Of a stretch of 64,000 bases of DNA, positions 8,845-18,392 are shown piece by piece. Each line of letters begins with the position of its first letter. Positions within the stretch are counted from its first letter, which is position 1. The notes under the pieces were generated by a model that worked only from the letters and a program-made list of their open reading frames with translations, had not been told where the DNA came from and made no database searches. The position numbers were made by a program, and so were the translations under genes. Source of the stretch: Rickettsiales bacterium (GTDB lineage: Bacteria > Bacteroidota > Bacteroidia > Cytophagales > Cyclobacteriaceae); NCBI GenBank assembly GCA_002729235.1, contig PBTY01000093.1:18854-82853 (forward strand). Reading direction: 5' to 3'.

Positions 8845-8862
8845 CAATAAAATTTGATAAAA
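8845..8862. repeat. 18-nt direct repeat, left copy
   Basis: CAATAAAATTTGATAAAA occurs here, upstream of the chemoreceptor gene, and again exactly at 11257-11274, across that gene's stop codon. The sequence is AT-rich and has a TTTG core like a Bacteroidota -7 element, so it may be a promoter or regulator site shared by the chemoreceptor and the SusC operon. Confidence 0.5.
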
Positions 8863-9048
8863 TTCGTTGAAATCCCTTATAATTTGATTTCAAGCCCCTT
8901 TTCTCAAATATCCTCAATATACTTACTAGAACCAATCGTCTATTTTTTGACACCCTTTATGTCGATTGGTCTTCTTCATTCAATGGATTGCATCACTAAT
9001 AGATGCTATTGACTGGTGAAGTAGATACACCCTAACCAACAACCAAAA

Positions 9049-11262
9049 ATGAGTTTCAAACGCAAAGTTTTATACTCTCAAACAGCATTATTAATTGGTA
9101 CAATAGGAATAATTAGTACCATATGCATTGTCAGCATCTATCGAAAAGGACAAGCTGATGTCCAATCCTATAGGGATACATTAATCAATGCATCTCGTGA
9201 AAAACTAATTACTTCGGTAGAGATAGCAGCCAGTTTACTCGAGAAAGCTGTCAGGCAAGATGATTCCATTTCATTACAATTAGCAATTCAAGAAATATCC
9301 ACAATTCGTTATGATGATAATGAGGGCTATTTCTGGATTACAGACAACAAACTCCCCTTTCCTACCATGATTATGCATGGTGTCCGCAAGAATGATGCTG
9401 GACAGACTCTGGATGATAAAAAGTTCAACACATTGATTGATTATCCAGAAAAAAACCTCTATCAGTATCTCGTCGAGAACTGTCTAAAGGATGGACAAGC
9501 TTTTGCAAACTATAAAATGCATAAACCCGATGTTGAAGGGTATATTCCTAAGATGGCATATGCCTATCTAATTCCTGATTCGAACCTAATTGTCTATACG
9601 GGAATCTATATGGATCAGATTGCCATCAATGTAGCCATTCAACAAAAGATCATTGAAGACCAAATTTTCAACACGATATATTGGATTATTGGCTTGACCA
9701 TGATCATTTTACTTGGCTCCCTTTTAGCGATCAATTATTTCAGCGGAAAGGTCATTAACACAATTCTGCAAGTCAAGGAATCATTACGAGAATTAGCCAA
9801 AGGTAAACTAGTGAAACGCTTAGAGCTACAGGGTAATGATGAGATCCATGAGATGGTTGATTCACTGAATCAGTTGATTATCAAATTTGGCAAGTACATT
9901 CATTTGGCCAATGATATTAGTGATGGTAAGCTATCAGATAGCAATCATCAATTTCATCAGGAAGACCAGTTAGGTAGGTCCTTGCAAGAGATGCAAACGA
10001 ACCTTTCCACCGTGATTGAAGAAATAAACCTGGTTATTAAGAGCATTGTGTTGGAAGGCAATTTGCAAATGGAAATACCAACAGTAGCTAAGAGTAATTC
10101 ATGGAAAGAGTTAGCAGTAGGCATAAATGAAATGACCAGTGCTATTCGAACTCCTTTCCTTTCAATGAATGGCGTAATTAGTAAAATGGCCGGTGGAGAT
10201 CTGTCTTGTCGAATAGAAAATACCTACCCAGGAGAAATTGGTCAAATAGTTATCAATTTAAATAGCTCACTTGACGAACTCTGCTATCTGATCAATCACA
10301 TATCTGAAATGGTGGATTATGTGGAAAACGTCTCTGAAGAAAATTCCACTTCTGTTCATGAGATGAAAATTGCGAGTAATGAAATGAATTCTGCAATCTC
10401 AGAGATTAGCAATGGTGCCAATAATCAAGTATCAAGAATTGAATCTTCCTCGCAGAGTATAGAAAAGATCACCAGTTTTTCAGCTGAGTTAAGTCGAGAA
10501 ATTGAAAAGATATCATCCAAAGCTGCTAATGGTAAAGATGAGAGCGAGCAAGGACTGACTATTATGCAGCAGATGAATGATTCGTTTGGCAAGGTTTTGA
10601 ATCAGTCTATTGATGCCACCAGGTCATTTGAACAATTGAGAAATCGCTCATTGGAGATTAATAAAATCGTCACGGTTATTTCTGAAATCGCCTCACAGAC
10701 TAATTTATTGGCCTTAAATGCTGCCATAGAGGCGGCTCAGGCTGGTGATGCTGGCAGAGGATTTGCTGTTGTGGCCAACGAGATTCGCAATTTAGCTGAG
10801 GACTCGAAGCATTCTGTACTCGAAATAAAACATTTAGTCCATGGAATTCAAGAGGACACCAGTACAAGTATGCAATACATTCAAAGTATGTCTTCAGGAA
10901 TTCAAACAAGCGAACACTTTACCAAAGCTGCATCAGAAAAATTTCACTCTATAGATCAATCTACGAGAGAAACAGCACTTCTGTCTAAACGAATCTTAAA
11001 TGCCTCTACTCAATTAGTAGAAGATACAAGACAAATAGTGACCAATACTGAATCAGTAATTGTCATAGCCGAGCAAACCGCTTCAGGGGCAGAAGAATTA
11101 ACTACTTCTTCAGATCAGTTTGCAAAAGGAATGGAATCCTATTTGTATAAAAGTGAAGAGTTACACGAAAAGGCCCTCAAGCTAAAGGATAAACTGTCTT
11201 CAATTACACTACTCAACACACACCAGACAAAGACTTTTTTAGCGACCCTTGAAACACAATAA
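9049..11262 (+). CDS. Methyl-accepting chemotaxis protein with sCache domain
   Basis: This 737-residue receptor has a membrane helix at about 8-30 and a periplasmic single-Cache domain (about 35-195) with the typical [20 protein letters not shown] motif. A second helix follows at about 205-225, then HAMP and a second linker region with HAMP-like repeats (about 225-410), and a C-terminal cytoplasmic signalling domain. The hairpin tip is canonical: [19 protein letters not shown], then [19 protein letters not shown]. sCache_2 receptors commonly bind small organic acids, which would suit the carboxylate-uptake locus just downstream; that link is inference. No C-terminal CheR/CheB pentapeptide is seen. 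No che genes lie in the window, so its partners are elsewhere. Confidence 0.93.
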   Translation: MSFKRKVLYSQTALLIGTIGIISTICIVSIYRKGQADVQSYRDTLINASREKLITSVEIAASLLEKAVRQDDSISLQLAIQEISTIRYDDNEGYFWITDNKLPFPTMIMHGVRKNDAGQTLDDKKFNTLIDYPEKNLYQYLVENCLKDGQAFANYKMHKPDVEGYIPKMAYAYLIPDSNLIVYTGIYMDQIAINVAIQQKIIEDQIFNTIYWIIGLTMIILLGSLLAINYFSGKVINTILQVKESLRELAKGKLVKRLELQGNDEIHEMVDSLNQLIIKFGKYIHLANDISDGKLSDSNHQFHQEDQLGRSLQEMQTNLSTVIEEINLVIKSIVLEGNLQMEIPTVAKSNSWKELAVGINEMTSAIRTPFLSMNGVISKMAGGDLSCRIENTYPGEIGQIVINLNSSLDELCYLINHISEMVDYVENVSEENSTSVHEMKIASNEMNSAISEISNGANNQVSRIESSSQSIEKITSFSAELSREIEKISSKAANGKDESEQGLTIMQQMNDSFGKVLNQSIDATRSFEQLRNRSLEINKIVTVISEIASQTNLLALNAAIEAAQAGDAGRGFAVVANEIRNLAEDSKHSVLEIKHLVHGIQEDTSTSMQYIQSMSSGIQTSEHFTKAASEKFHSIDQSTRETALLSKRILNASTQLVEDTRQIVTNTESVIVIAEQTASGAEELTTSSDQFAKGMESYLYKSEELHEKALKLKDKLSSITLLNTHQTKTFLATLETQ

Positions 11263-11274
11263 AATTTGATAAAA
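11257..11274. repeat. 18-nt direct repeat, right copy
   Basis: This is an exact copy of the CAATAAAATTTGATAAAA element at 8845-8862. It begins within the last codons of the chemoreceptor gene and lies about 160 bp before the SusC start. Confidence 0.5.
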
Positions 11275-11432
11275 ATGCATATAATCCAATTAAATGAAGA
11301 TTTTAGAATTTATCAACCATATAATTACCAATCTTTTAATAAGACATATTTTAATTAAAACACAATTGTTGATTCATTAAAAACACCCTAAATAATGGAT
11401 TGACCCTAATTTAAAAACATCAACAAATAACT

Positions 11433-14400
11433 ATGAACAAATACGTACCAATAATGATGATGACGTTCCTAACGCTGGTAATTATACCCTACCAGTTGAG
11501 TGCCCAGGTCAGGGTATCAGGAACGGTTAGAGACGACAACAATGAGCCGGTAATTGGCGCTACCATTGTAGTAGAGGGAACATCCAATGGAACTACGACA
11601 GATATTGACGGAAAATATGCTTTATCTGTTCCAGAGGATGCTATACTCGTATATAGCTTCGTTGGATTTACAACCAAAAGAGAACCTGTCAATAATCGGT
11701 CAACAATAGATGTGAGCCTGGAGTTGGATCTGGAGGAACTGGATGAAGTGGTTGTCACTGCTTTAGGCTTCAAAGAAGATCGTGACAATCTGGGTTATGC
11801 CAATTCAGTTGTTGATGAAGAGGCGGTAAAAAAGGCTGCTGAGAGTACTTTAATCAATTCTCTATCTGGAAAGTCTTCTGGTGTTAGAATTTCAAGAAAC
11901 TCAGGGGATCCTGGTGCTGGAGCTTATATTCAAATTAGGGGATTGTCTTCCATCACAAGAGATGCTCAACCATTGATCGTTGTAGATGGCGTACCGATCA
12001 GCAATGACGTTCGTGGAAATGGTGCTGGCAGAATAGCACAACAATCACGACTAAATGATATCAATCCAAACGATATTGAAAACATCACCATTCTAAAAGG
12101 TGCATCAGCTGCTGCGCTTTGGGGTACTCAGGCACTCGGTGGTGTAATAATGATCACTACCAAAAGTGGAAAGTACAATCAGGATTTAAAGGTTACCATT
12201 AAGTCAAGCTATTCTATTGATCAAATCAACCGTAAGTATCCATTACAATCCTCTTTTGGACAAGGTAATAATGGTGTTTATAACAGCAGAGCCAGAGATT
12301 CATGGGGTGACAAGATTTCAGATCGTGCTGGTGGTGCTGATGAGTTTGATACATCCGGTGAATATTTTGTAGACCAGGATAATAATATATGGTACCCGGT
12401 TATCTCCAAAAACTCTCAAGAAGTCTATGATGATTCCAACTTTGATCAGGTCTTTCAAAATGGACATTTCCTAGAGAACAATATCAGTCTCAGCGCTGGT
12501 AATGTAAATAGTACTGCATTTTTCAGTATTTCAGACCTCAATCAACAGGGAATAATTCGTAATAACTCCGACTATCGAAGAACTACCGTTCGATTCAACG
12601 GTGAGCATATGTTGACTGAAAAGTTTAGAGTCAATGCAAACACCACCTATACACGCTCGGAATCTAATCGAATTAGACGTGGAGCGAGTTCATCTGGATT
12701 TTATCTTGGTTTATTAAGAAACGCTCCTGATTTTGATATTTCAGGATATAGAGGTGATTATTACGCATCTTCAAATGCTGCTCCTGTTTCTAACAGACAT
12801 AGGAGTTATAGAGAGTCACTTGGGGCAGATGCTACTCCTACCTATAATAATCCACTTTGGACCATCAATGAGCAAGAAAATTTAGCGACTGTCAATCGTT
12901 TCATTAACACATTTAAATTGACTTACTCTCCGACCAGTAAAATTGATTTAATCGCACGTTTTGGTCTGGATCATTACAGCGAAGTTCGAGAGGAATTCAT
13001 GACTCCAGGATCTGCTGCTGGTGAATTTAGAACGGGTTTTTTTAGTAGTGAATTAGCTTCCAATACCGTATTCAATATGGATTATATAGCTAAAGCTTCT
13101 CATAACATCACAGGTAACTTGAGTGTTTCAGGATTGGTAGGTTTCAATTTTAACCAAAAGTCTCTAAAAGTGGATGGAAGTGAAATTTCAGGCTTTATCC
13201 AGTTCACGGATGTTGCAAGTCCTACCAGGGATATTGACAATGCTCTTCCTGAGAATCGAGTGGTCCAAAGCACCTATGGTATCGAAAGAACAGTTGGTGT
13301 ATACTCTTCTGTTACCTTTTCTGCATACGATCAATTGTTTTTAACAGGTACTATTCGTTCTGAGTCAGCATCTACTTTTGGAGATGAGGCAGACAACACG
13401 TTCTTGTTCCCTTCCACTTCTTTAGCCTGGCAATTTCAAGACTTGTTAGACATAGAACCTATCAGTTTTGCTAAACTCAGAGTGTCTTATGGTGAAGTTG
13501 GTGTTCAACCGGCCCGATACAATACCACGAACAACTACGTCTCTCCTACCTACTCCGACCAGTACGGAGGTGGATTAAGTTTAGGACTATATGGTAATGG
13601 TGGTTTTGTGCCAAGTACATCTCGGGGAAATCCTGCGCTTAAACCAGAGAGAAAAAAGGAGTTTGAGTTAGGAGCTGATCTTAGATTTATTAATGACAAA
13701 GTTTCGTTGAGTGGTACCTATTTCCAAAATACCACGCAGGATGTATTAATGGATTTCCCAATAGCTAATTCACGTGGTTACAACTCCATTTATTCAAATG
13801 CTGCTGAGATTCAAAACAAAGGAATTGAGGCTGATTTAGGGTTTCAGATCCTTAACACTAGTGATATTCAGTGGAATGCCAATCTGATTTACACGAGAAT
13901 TAGAAATGAAGTGACTGATCTGGCAGGAGTGGAATCATTATTTATGGGTGGATTAGATGCGGTGAATTCAAGAGCAGTAGAAGGACAGCCACTTGGAGTA
14001 CTTTGGGGTTCACGTACCCTACGAGATGAAAATGGAGATATTGTCTTTGACGAAAATGGTTTCCCGGTACAAGACGAATTAGAAGGTGTCATTGGAAACC
14101 CAAATCCGGATTGGCAGGGTTCATTCAGTACAGCTATTAGCTATAAAGGAGTTACGCTATCAGCCCTATTTGAGACTTATCAAGGAGCTGATATATATGC
14201 GGGTACTAAATCTGTACTTTCTGACCTAGGTAGGTGGAAAGATACAGATGTTGAAACTACCGCTGGTCAAAACCTATTGGATTACAACGGAAATGTCATA
14301 CCTATGGGAACCACATTCCGTGGTACTATTCATGACTTTGGTGCAGGACCAGTAGCCTTAACAGAACCATGGTATCTGGGTGATGGTGGTTTCTTTGGAA

Positions 14401-14672
14401 ATGGAAATGATGAATTATATGTTGAAGATGGCTCCTGGACCAGGTTACGGGAATTGGTTCTGTCTTACACACTTTCCACACCATGGATTCATAACCTGGG
14501 TGTTAGCTCAGTAGACTTATCTGCCACCGGAAGAAACCTCATTCTGTGGACTGAATTTGAAGGGAATGATCCCGACACCAATTTAAGTGGTGTAAGTGCA
14601 GCACGTGGTATTGATTACTTCAATAACCCAGGCACCAAATCGTATGTGTTCACGATAATTCTTAACCTATAA
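11433..14672 (+). CDS. SusC/RagA-family TonB-dependent outer membrane transporter
   Basis: This 1079-residue protein opens with a signal peptide (about 25 residues, cut after YQLSAQ). A carboxypeptidase-regulatory-like domain follows (about 26-110, VSGTVRDDNNEPVIGATIVVEGT), then the SusC-specific segment ending LDEVVVTALGF, a plug (about 115-240, IQIRGLSSITRDAQPLIVVDGVPI) and a 22-strand barrel. The C-terminus ends in the expected alternating hydrophobic strand (SYVFTIILNL). It forms the TonB-driven channel of a SusCD nutrient importer. The SusD lipoprotein begins a few bases downstream. No glycoside hydrolase is nearby; the neighbours are esterase-like proteins and an anion transporter, so the cargo may be an organic acid or ester. 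Confidence 0.96.
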   Translation: MNKYVPIMMMTFLTLVIIPYQLSAQVRVSGTVRDDNNEPVIGATIVVEGTSNGTTTDIDGKYALSVPEDAILVYSFVGFTTKREPVNNRSTIDVSLELDLEELDEVVVTALGFKEDRDNLGYANSVVDEEAVKKAAESTLINSLSGKSSGVRISRNSGDPGAGAYIQIRGLSSITRDAQPLIVVDGVPISNDVRGNGAGRIAQQSRLNDINPNDIENITILKGASAAALWGTQALGGVIMITTKSGKYNQDLKVTIKSSYSIDQINRKYPLQSSFGQGNNGVYNSRARDSWGDKISDRAGGADEFDTSGEYFVDQDNNIWYPVISKNSQEVYDDSNFDQVFQNGHFLENNISLSAGNVNSTAFFSISDLNQQGIIRNNSDYRRTTVRFNGEHMLTEKFRVNANTTYTRSESNRIRRGASSSGFYLGLLRNAPDFDISGYRGDYYASSNAAPVSNRHRSYRESLGADATPTYNNPLWTINEQENLATVNRFINTFKLTYSPTSKIDLIARFGLDHYSEVREEFMTPGSAAGEFRTGFFSSELASNTVFNMDYIAKASHNITGNLSVSGLVGFNFNQKSLKVDGSEISGFIQFTDVASPTRDIDNALPENRVVQSTYGIERTVGVYSSVTFSAYDQLFLTGTIRSESASTFGDEADNTFLFPSTSLAWQFQDLLDIEPISFAKLRVSYGEVGVQPARYNTTNNYVSPTYSDQYGGGLSLGLYGNGGFVPSTSRGNPALKPERKKEFELGADLRFINDKVSLSGTYFQNTTQDVLMDFPIANSRGYNSIYSNAAEIQNKGIEADLGFQILNTSDIQWNANLIYTRIRNEVTDLAGVESLFMGGLDAVNSRAVEGQPLGVLWGSRTLRDENGDIVFDENGFPVQDELEGVIGNPNPDWQGSFSTAISYKGVTLSALFETYQGADIYAGTKSVLSDLGRWKDTDVETTAGQNLLDYNGNVIPMGTTFRGTIHDFGAGPVALTEPWYLGDGGFFGNGNDELYVEDGSWTRLRELVLSYTLSTPWIHNLGVSSVDLSATGRNLILWTEFEGNDPDTNLSGVSAARGIDYFNNPGTKSYVFTIILNL

Positions 14673-14684
14673 CAACCCAGAGTG

Positions 14685-16109
14685 ATGAAAAAAATAATCA
14701 TAGCAATAAACATATTTTCACTACTGGTCATCTCATCATGTAGTGAATTGGTAGAAGGATTAAATGACAATCCTAATAGCCCAACTACTGCCGCTTTTCA
14801 GAATATTTTGACTGGAGCTGAAGTTGGTACAATCATCTTGCAAACAGGAGAAACCGCAAGAAGAGCTGGTATTTTCTGTGGATACTATACAGGAATTCAA
14901 AGACAACACCAGGGGTTTAGCAACTATACGGTGACCACAAGTGATTTTGATGAATTGTGGGACGATGCTTTTGTCAATGCACTAAGAAATGCCAAAGTCG
15001 CTGAAGAAGCAGCACGGGAAGAAGGATTAGAAGGTGTATCCATAGGAATTGTCCAGGTTTTACAAGCTTTAACTTATGGTACAGAAACGTCTCTATTTGG
15101 AGCTATTCCATTTGATGAAGCGGGAAACATTACGATTGAGAATCCTGTGTTTGAAGCTCAATCCCAGGTATATGGTAAAATCCAGTCTCTGTTAGATGCT
15201 GCCATTCTAAACTTAGAAGCTGACTCAGGTCGTCCTACAAGTGGCTCTGAGATATACTTCGATGGAGATCCTGATGCATGGATCGCTGTAGCTTATACTC
15301 TAAAGGCAAGATATTTCATGCATACCAAACAATATGCTGATGCATATGCTGCCGCTCAAAATGGTATTGCTTCCGCTAACAATTCAATGTATGCTCCACA
15401 TGGGAGTGGTTTGGATGAAAACAACCTGAGTTATCAATTTTTCGCCATTCAGGTTCGTGGAGCTGATTTGATTACCTCCGATTTTATGACAAGTTTGGTA
15501 GCTCCAAGCACCGAAACCAGTCCTGATTTCACAGCATATCGTGGTAATAGCAAAACCAATGAGTCAGGCCGATATGGCTTCTATTTTCAAATCAATGATG
15601 TGGGCACACAGCCTAATACGGTAGATGGTTTAGCTGCTCCCCAAGCTTCCGCTCCTATAGTGACTTATCAAGAGAATCTATTGATTTTGGCTGAAGCAGG
15701 TTTTAGATCTGAAGGATTTGCCACTGGGTTAGCAGCACTCAATGATTTTAGAGCATACATGAATGCTGGAGGTTATTTAACCAATGCAGATGCTGCTAAC
15801 ATTCAGTATGATACATATGTAGCAGCTGACTTTGCCAATGGAGGAATCGAAAACCCAGACAATATATCGTCAGACAATGCACTTCTAAGGGAAATATTGG
15901 AAGAGCGATATATTACCCTGTTTGGGCAAATAGAAGGATTCTCTGACGTGAGGCGAACCCAAGATGAATCTGTGAGAGTGCCAGTTCAACCTAATACCGG
16001 CAGTGAGCTGCCTCAGCGATTCATCTATCCTCAATCTGAAATTGACAGAAACGACAATATTCCGAATCCGATTCCCGGTTTATTTGATCTAACTGAAACC
16101 AATCTATAA
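14685..16109 (+). CDS. SusD/RagB-family surface lipoprotein
   Basis: This is a 474-residue lipoprotein partner of the SusC channel. The ATG at 14685 is preferred over the GTG one codon earlier. The signal peptide ends in a lipobox with Cys near residue 19 (SLLVISSCSEL). The body is TPR-like and all-helical, matching the SusD-like group that opens with an LNDNPNSPTTA segment and ends with the FGQIEGFSDVRRT and ELPQRFIYPQSEIDRN motifs common to SusD proteins. It caps the SusC barrel and captures ligand at the cell surface. It starts 10 bp after the SusC stop and ends 15 bp before the SGNH hydrolase gene, so the three genes share one operon. Confidence 0.95.
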   Translation: MKKIIIAINIFSLLVISSCSELVEGLNDNPNSPTTAAFQNILTGAEVGTIILQTGETARRAGIFCGYYTGIQRQHQGFSNYTVTTSDFDELWDDAFVNALRNAKVAEEAAREEGLEGVSIGIVQVLQALTYGTETSLFGAIPFDEAGNITIENPVFEAQSQVYGKIQSLLDAAILNLEADSGRPTSGSEIYFDGDPDAWIAVAYTLKARYFMHTKQYADAYAAAQNGIASANNSMYAPHGSGLDENNLSYQFFAIQVRGADLITSDFMTSLVAPSTETSPDFTAYRGNSKTNESGRYGFYFQINDVGTQPNTVDGLAAPQASAPIVTYQENLLILAEAGFRSEGFATGLAALNDFRAYMNAGGYLTNADAANIQYDTYVAADFANGGIENPDNISSDNALLREILEERYITLFGQIEGFSDVRRTQDESVRVPVQPNTGSELPQRFIYPQSEIDRNDNIPNPIPGLFDLTETNL

Positions 16110-16124
16110 CGAAGAATAAGAAAT

Positions 16125-16895
16125 ATGTTGAAGCAACTAAAGTATGCATGTTTTTTACTGATCTGGATGTTCGTTACGGACATCCAGGCTCAGCAAAAAG
16201 ATACGCTGAAGGTATTGTTTGTTGGAAATAGCTACACATACTTCTGGAACCTTCCACAAACGGTCCGAACTATGGCTGCTACCAAAGGGACACCCATTCT
16301 GGCTAAGAAGTCGACAGTTGGTGGTACTACCTGGAAGCAGCATTGGGAAGGCGACAAAGGACTCCAGTCGAGAGAACTGATTAAAAATGGCAGATGGGAT
16401 GTAGTGATTCTACAAAACCACAGCATGAGTACAATAAACGCCGAACAAGAGTTTACCGAATATGGAAGCAAATTCATTGATCTAGTTCGTCAATCGGGTG
16501 CTGTACCAGTTTTATACATGACCTGGGCCAGAGAATTCAATCCACTTATGCAAGCTCAAATCTCCAAAGGATATCGAGAGCTTGGAAGACAAAAAGGTGT
16601 TCTTGTAGTACCCGTAGGTGAAGTCTGGGAGCAAGCTAGACAATTGAAACCAGGGTTTAGGTTATATGACCCAGACGGAAGTCATCCATCAACTATAGGA
16701 ACATACCTTACAGCCCTGGTTTTTGTTAAATCCCTAACCGGACAGGAGGTTTCAGGCATTCCAAACAGGCTGTCCACTGTTGATAAGTATGGTGAGGAGT
16801 TATTCTTCTCAATTATGAGTAAGGAAGATGTAGCCTTTATGCAACAGTTAGTAGATTCATTTGAACTAGAAGAATTGAGTACTAATGACAAATAG
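16125..16895 (+). CDS. Secreted SGNH/GDSL-type hydrolase (DUF4886-like)
   Basis: This 256-residue protein has an N-terminal signal peptide (about 22 residues, ending TDIQA) followed by an SGNH hydrolase fold. Block I appears as VLFVGNSYTYFWNLP, with Ser in GNSYT as the likely nucleophile. Block III is in VVILQNHSMS, and the catalytic Asp-His pair in DPDGSHPSTIGTYL. Members remove acyl groups from sugars or hydrolyse small esters in the periplasm or outside the cell. It sits between SusD and an SLC13 anion transporter, whose start overlaps its end by 11 bp. A reasonable inference is that it frees an organic acid from an imported ester and the transporter then carries it inward. Confidence 0.85.
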   Translation: MLKQLKYACFLLIWMFVTDIQAQQKDTLKVLFVGNSYTYFWNLPQTVRTMAATKGTPILAKKSTVGGTTWKQHWEGDKGLQSRELIKNGRWDVVILQNHSMSTINAEQEFTEYGSKFIDLVRQSGAVPVLYMTWAREFNPLMQAQISKGYRELGRQKGVLVVPVGEVWEQARQLKPGFRLYDPDGSHPSTIGTYLTALVFVKSLTGQEVSGIPNRLSTVDKYGEELFFSIMSKEDVAFMQQLVDSFELEELSTNDK

Positions 16896-18375
16896 AGTTA
16901 GAAAGGTACTATCAATTTTTGCTGGACCTATTGCATTTCTAGTATTGGAGTTGATTGGTAAGCCAGATACGTTGAGCCTGGAGGCTTATCATGTATTGAC
17001 CATCACTTCATGGGTAGCCTTATGGTGGATTACGGAGGCAGTGCCTATTTCTGTAACTGCCCTACTGCCCATCATCCTATTCCCACTAACTGGAGCTTTG
17101 AGTATTGCTGAAACAACGCAATCTTTTGGCCATAAATACATTTTCTTATACATGGGAGGTTTCATGTTGGCTATAGCCATAGAAACCTGGGGCTTGCACA
17201 AACGAATAGCGCTGAACATTATCAATATTATTGGAAGCAATGTCACCAATATCATACTTGGCTTTATGATTGCAACTGCATTCTTGTCCATGTGGATATC
17301 CAATACAGCCACTTCAGTAATGATGCTTCCAATTGGAACAGCAATTGTATCCCAATTTAAAAAGAGAACTAACGGTGATATTCATGAAGGCAATTCGTTT
17401 GGTAAAGCACTGATGCTCGGAATAGCCTATAGTGCTTCTATTGGTGGATTTGCTACGTTAATTGGCACGCCTCCCAACTTAGTACTTGCTGGTATTCTAC
17501 AACAGATATATCATGTCAAAATTAGTTTTGTACAGTGGATGATGTTTGGTTTACCTACCTCTCTTCTATTGCTGTTTCTCTGTTGGTGGTACCTTACTCG
17601 TCATGCATTTTCTTTTGATCAGGTCTCTTTTCCAGGTGGAAAATCAGAAATCAAAAAGATGCTTGTTGATCTTGGTAAGATTCAATATGAAGAAAAGCTG
17701 GTGTTGATTGTGTTTATTTTCACAGCTCTTGCGTGGATGTTCCGCTCACTGTTGGAGAAGGTTATTCCAGATTTGGATGATACCATTATTGCTATGGTAG
17801 CAGCAGTTGTTTTGTTTTTGATTCCAAATAAAGATAAGACTAGAAAACTGATCAACTGGGATGAAGCTGTAAAACTTCCCTGGGGAATTATCCTTCTATT
17901 TGGAGGTGGTATGGCATTGGCTAAAGGATTTACGTCTACTGGTTTAGCAGAATGGATAGCAGGTCAAATGAGCCAGTTAGATGGGCTGTCAATGTTTTTA
18001 TTGATACTCATCCTCGTCACTATGGTAAATTTTCTCACGGAAATTACCTCAAATCTGGCAACTACTGCGATGCTTCTTCCGGTTTTAGCACCGATGGCTG
18101 TGTCTTTTGACCTACACCCTTACATGATTATGGTTTCTGTGACGATTGCAGCCTCATGCGCTTTTATGTTGCCGGTGGCTACACCACCTAATGCGGTGGT
18201 GTTTGGATCTGGGTATCTAAGAATCCCAGATATGATGAAGGCAGGTGTGTGGATGAACATTCTATCAATAATATTGATCACCATCACTACCTATTTCCTT
18301 TTACCCCATTTATGGAATATGGACCCCAATCAATTCCCCGAGTCTTTTAAGACTCACCTAAACTTATCTAATTGA
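16885..18375 (+). CDS. SLC13/DASS-family sodium:dicarboxylate-type transporter
   Basis: This 496-residue inner membrane protein has about 11-12 helices. The hallmark repeats of the divalent anion:Na+ symporters are clear: SNTATSVMMLPIG in the first half and EITSNLATTAMLLPVL in the second, where the second SNT reads SNL. ATLIGTPPNLVL and MLPVATPPNAVVFG are the paired TPPN-type loops. Such carriers import succinate, malate, citrate, sulfate or tartrate with sodium. The start overlaps the SGNH gene by 11 bp, indicating coupling within the SusCD operon. PEP carboxykinase further downstream would fit use of C4-dicarboxylates through gluconeogenesis. The exact substrate is not determined. Confidence 0.94.
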   Translation: MTNRVRKVLSIFAGPIAFLVLELIGKPDTLSLEAYHVLTITSWVALWWITEAVPISVTALLPIILFPLTGALSIAETTQSFGHKYIFLYMGGFMLAIAIETWGLHKRIALNIINIIGSNVTNIILGFMIATAFLSMWISNTATSVMMLPIGTAIVSQFKKRTNGDIHEGNSFGKALMLGIAYSASIGGFATLIGTPPNLVLAGILQQIYHVKISFVQWMMFGLPTSLLLLFLCWWYLTRHAFSFDQVSFPGGKSEIKKMLVDLGKIQYEEKLVLIVFIFTALAWMFRSLLEKVIPDLDDTIIAMVAAVVLFLIPNKDKTRKLINWDEAVKLPWGIILLFGGGMALAKGFTSTGLAEWIAGQMSQLDGLSMFLLILILVTMVNFLTEITSNLATTAMLLPVLAPMAVSFDLHPYMIMVSVTIAASCAFMLPVATPPNAVVFGSGYLRIPDMMKAGVWMNILSIILITITTYFLLPHLWNMDPNQFPESFKTHLNLSN

Positions 18376-18392
18376 CCAAAATTGATGATCCC

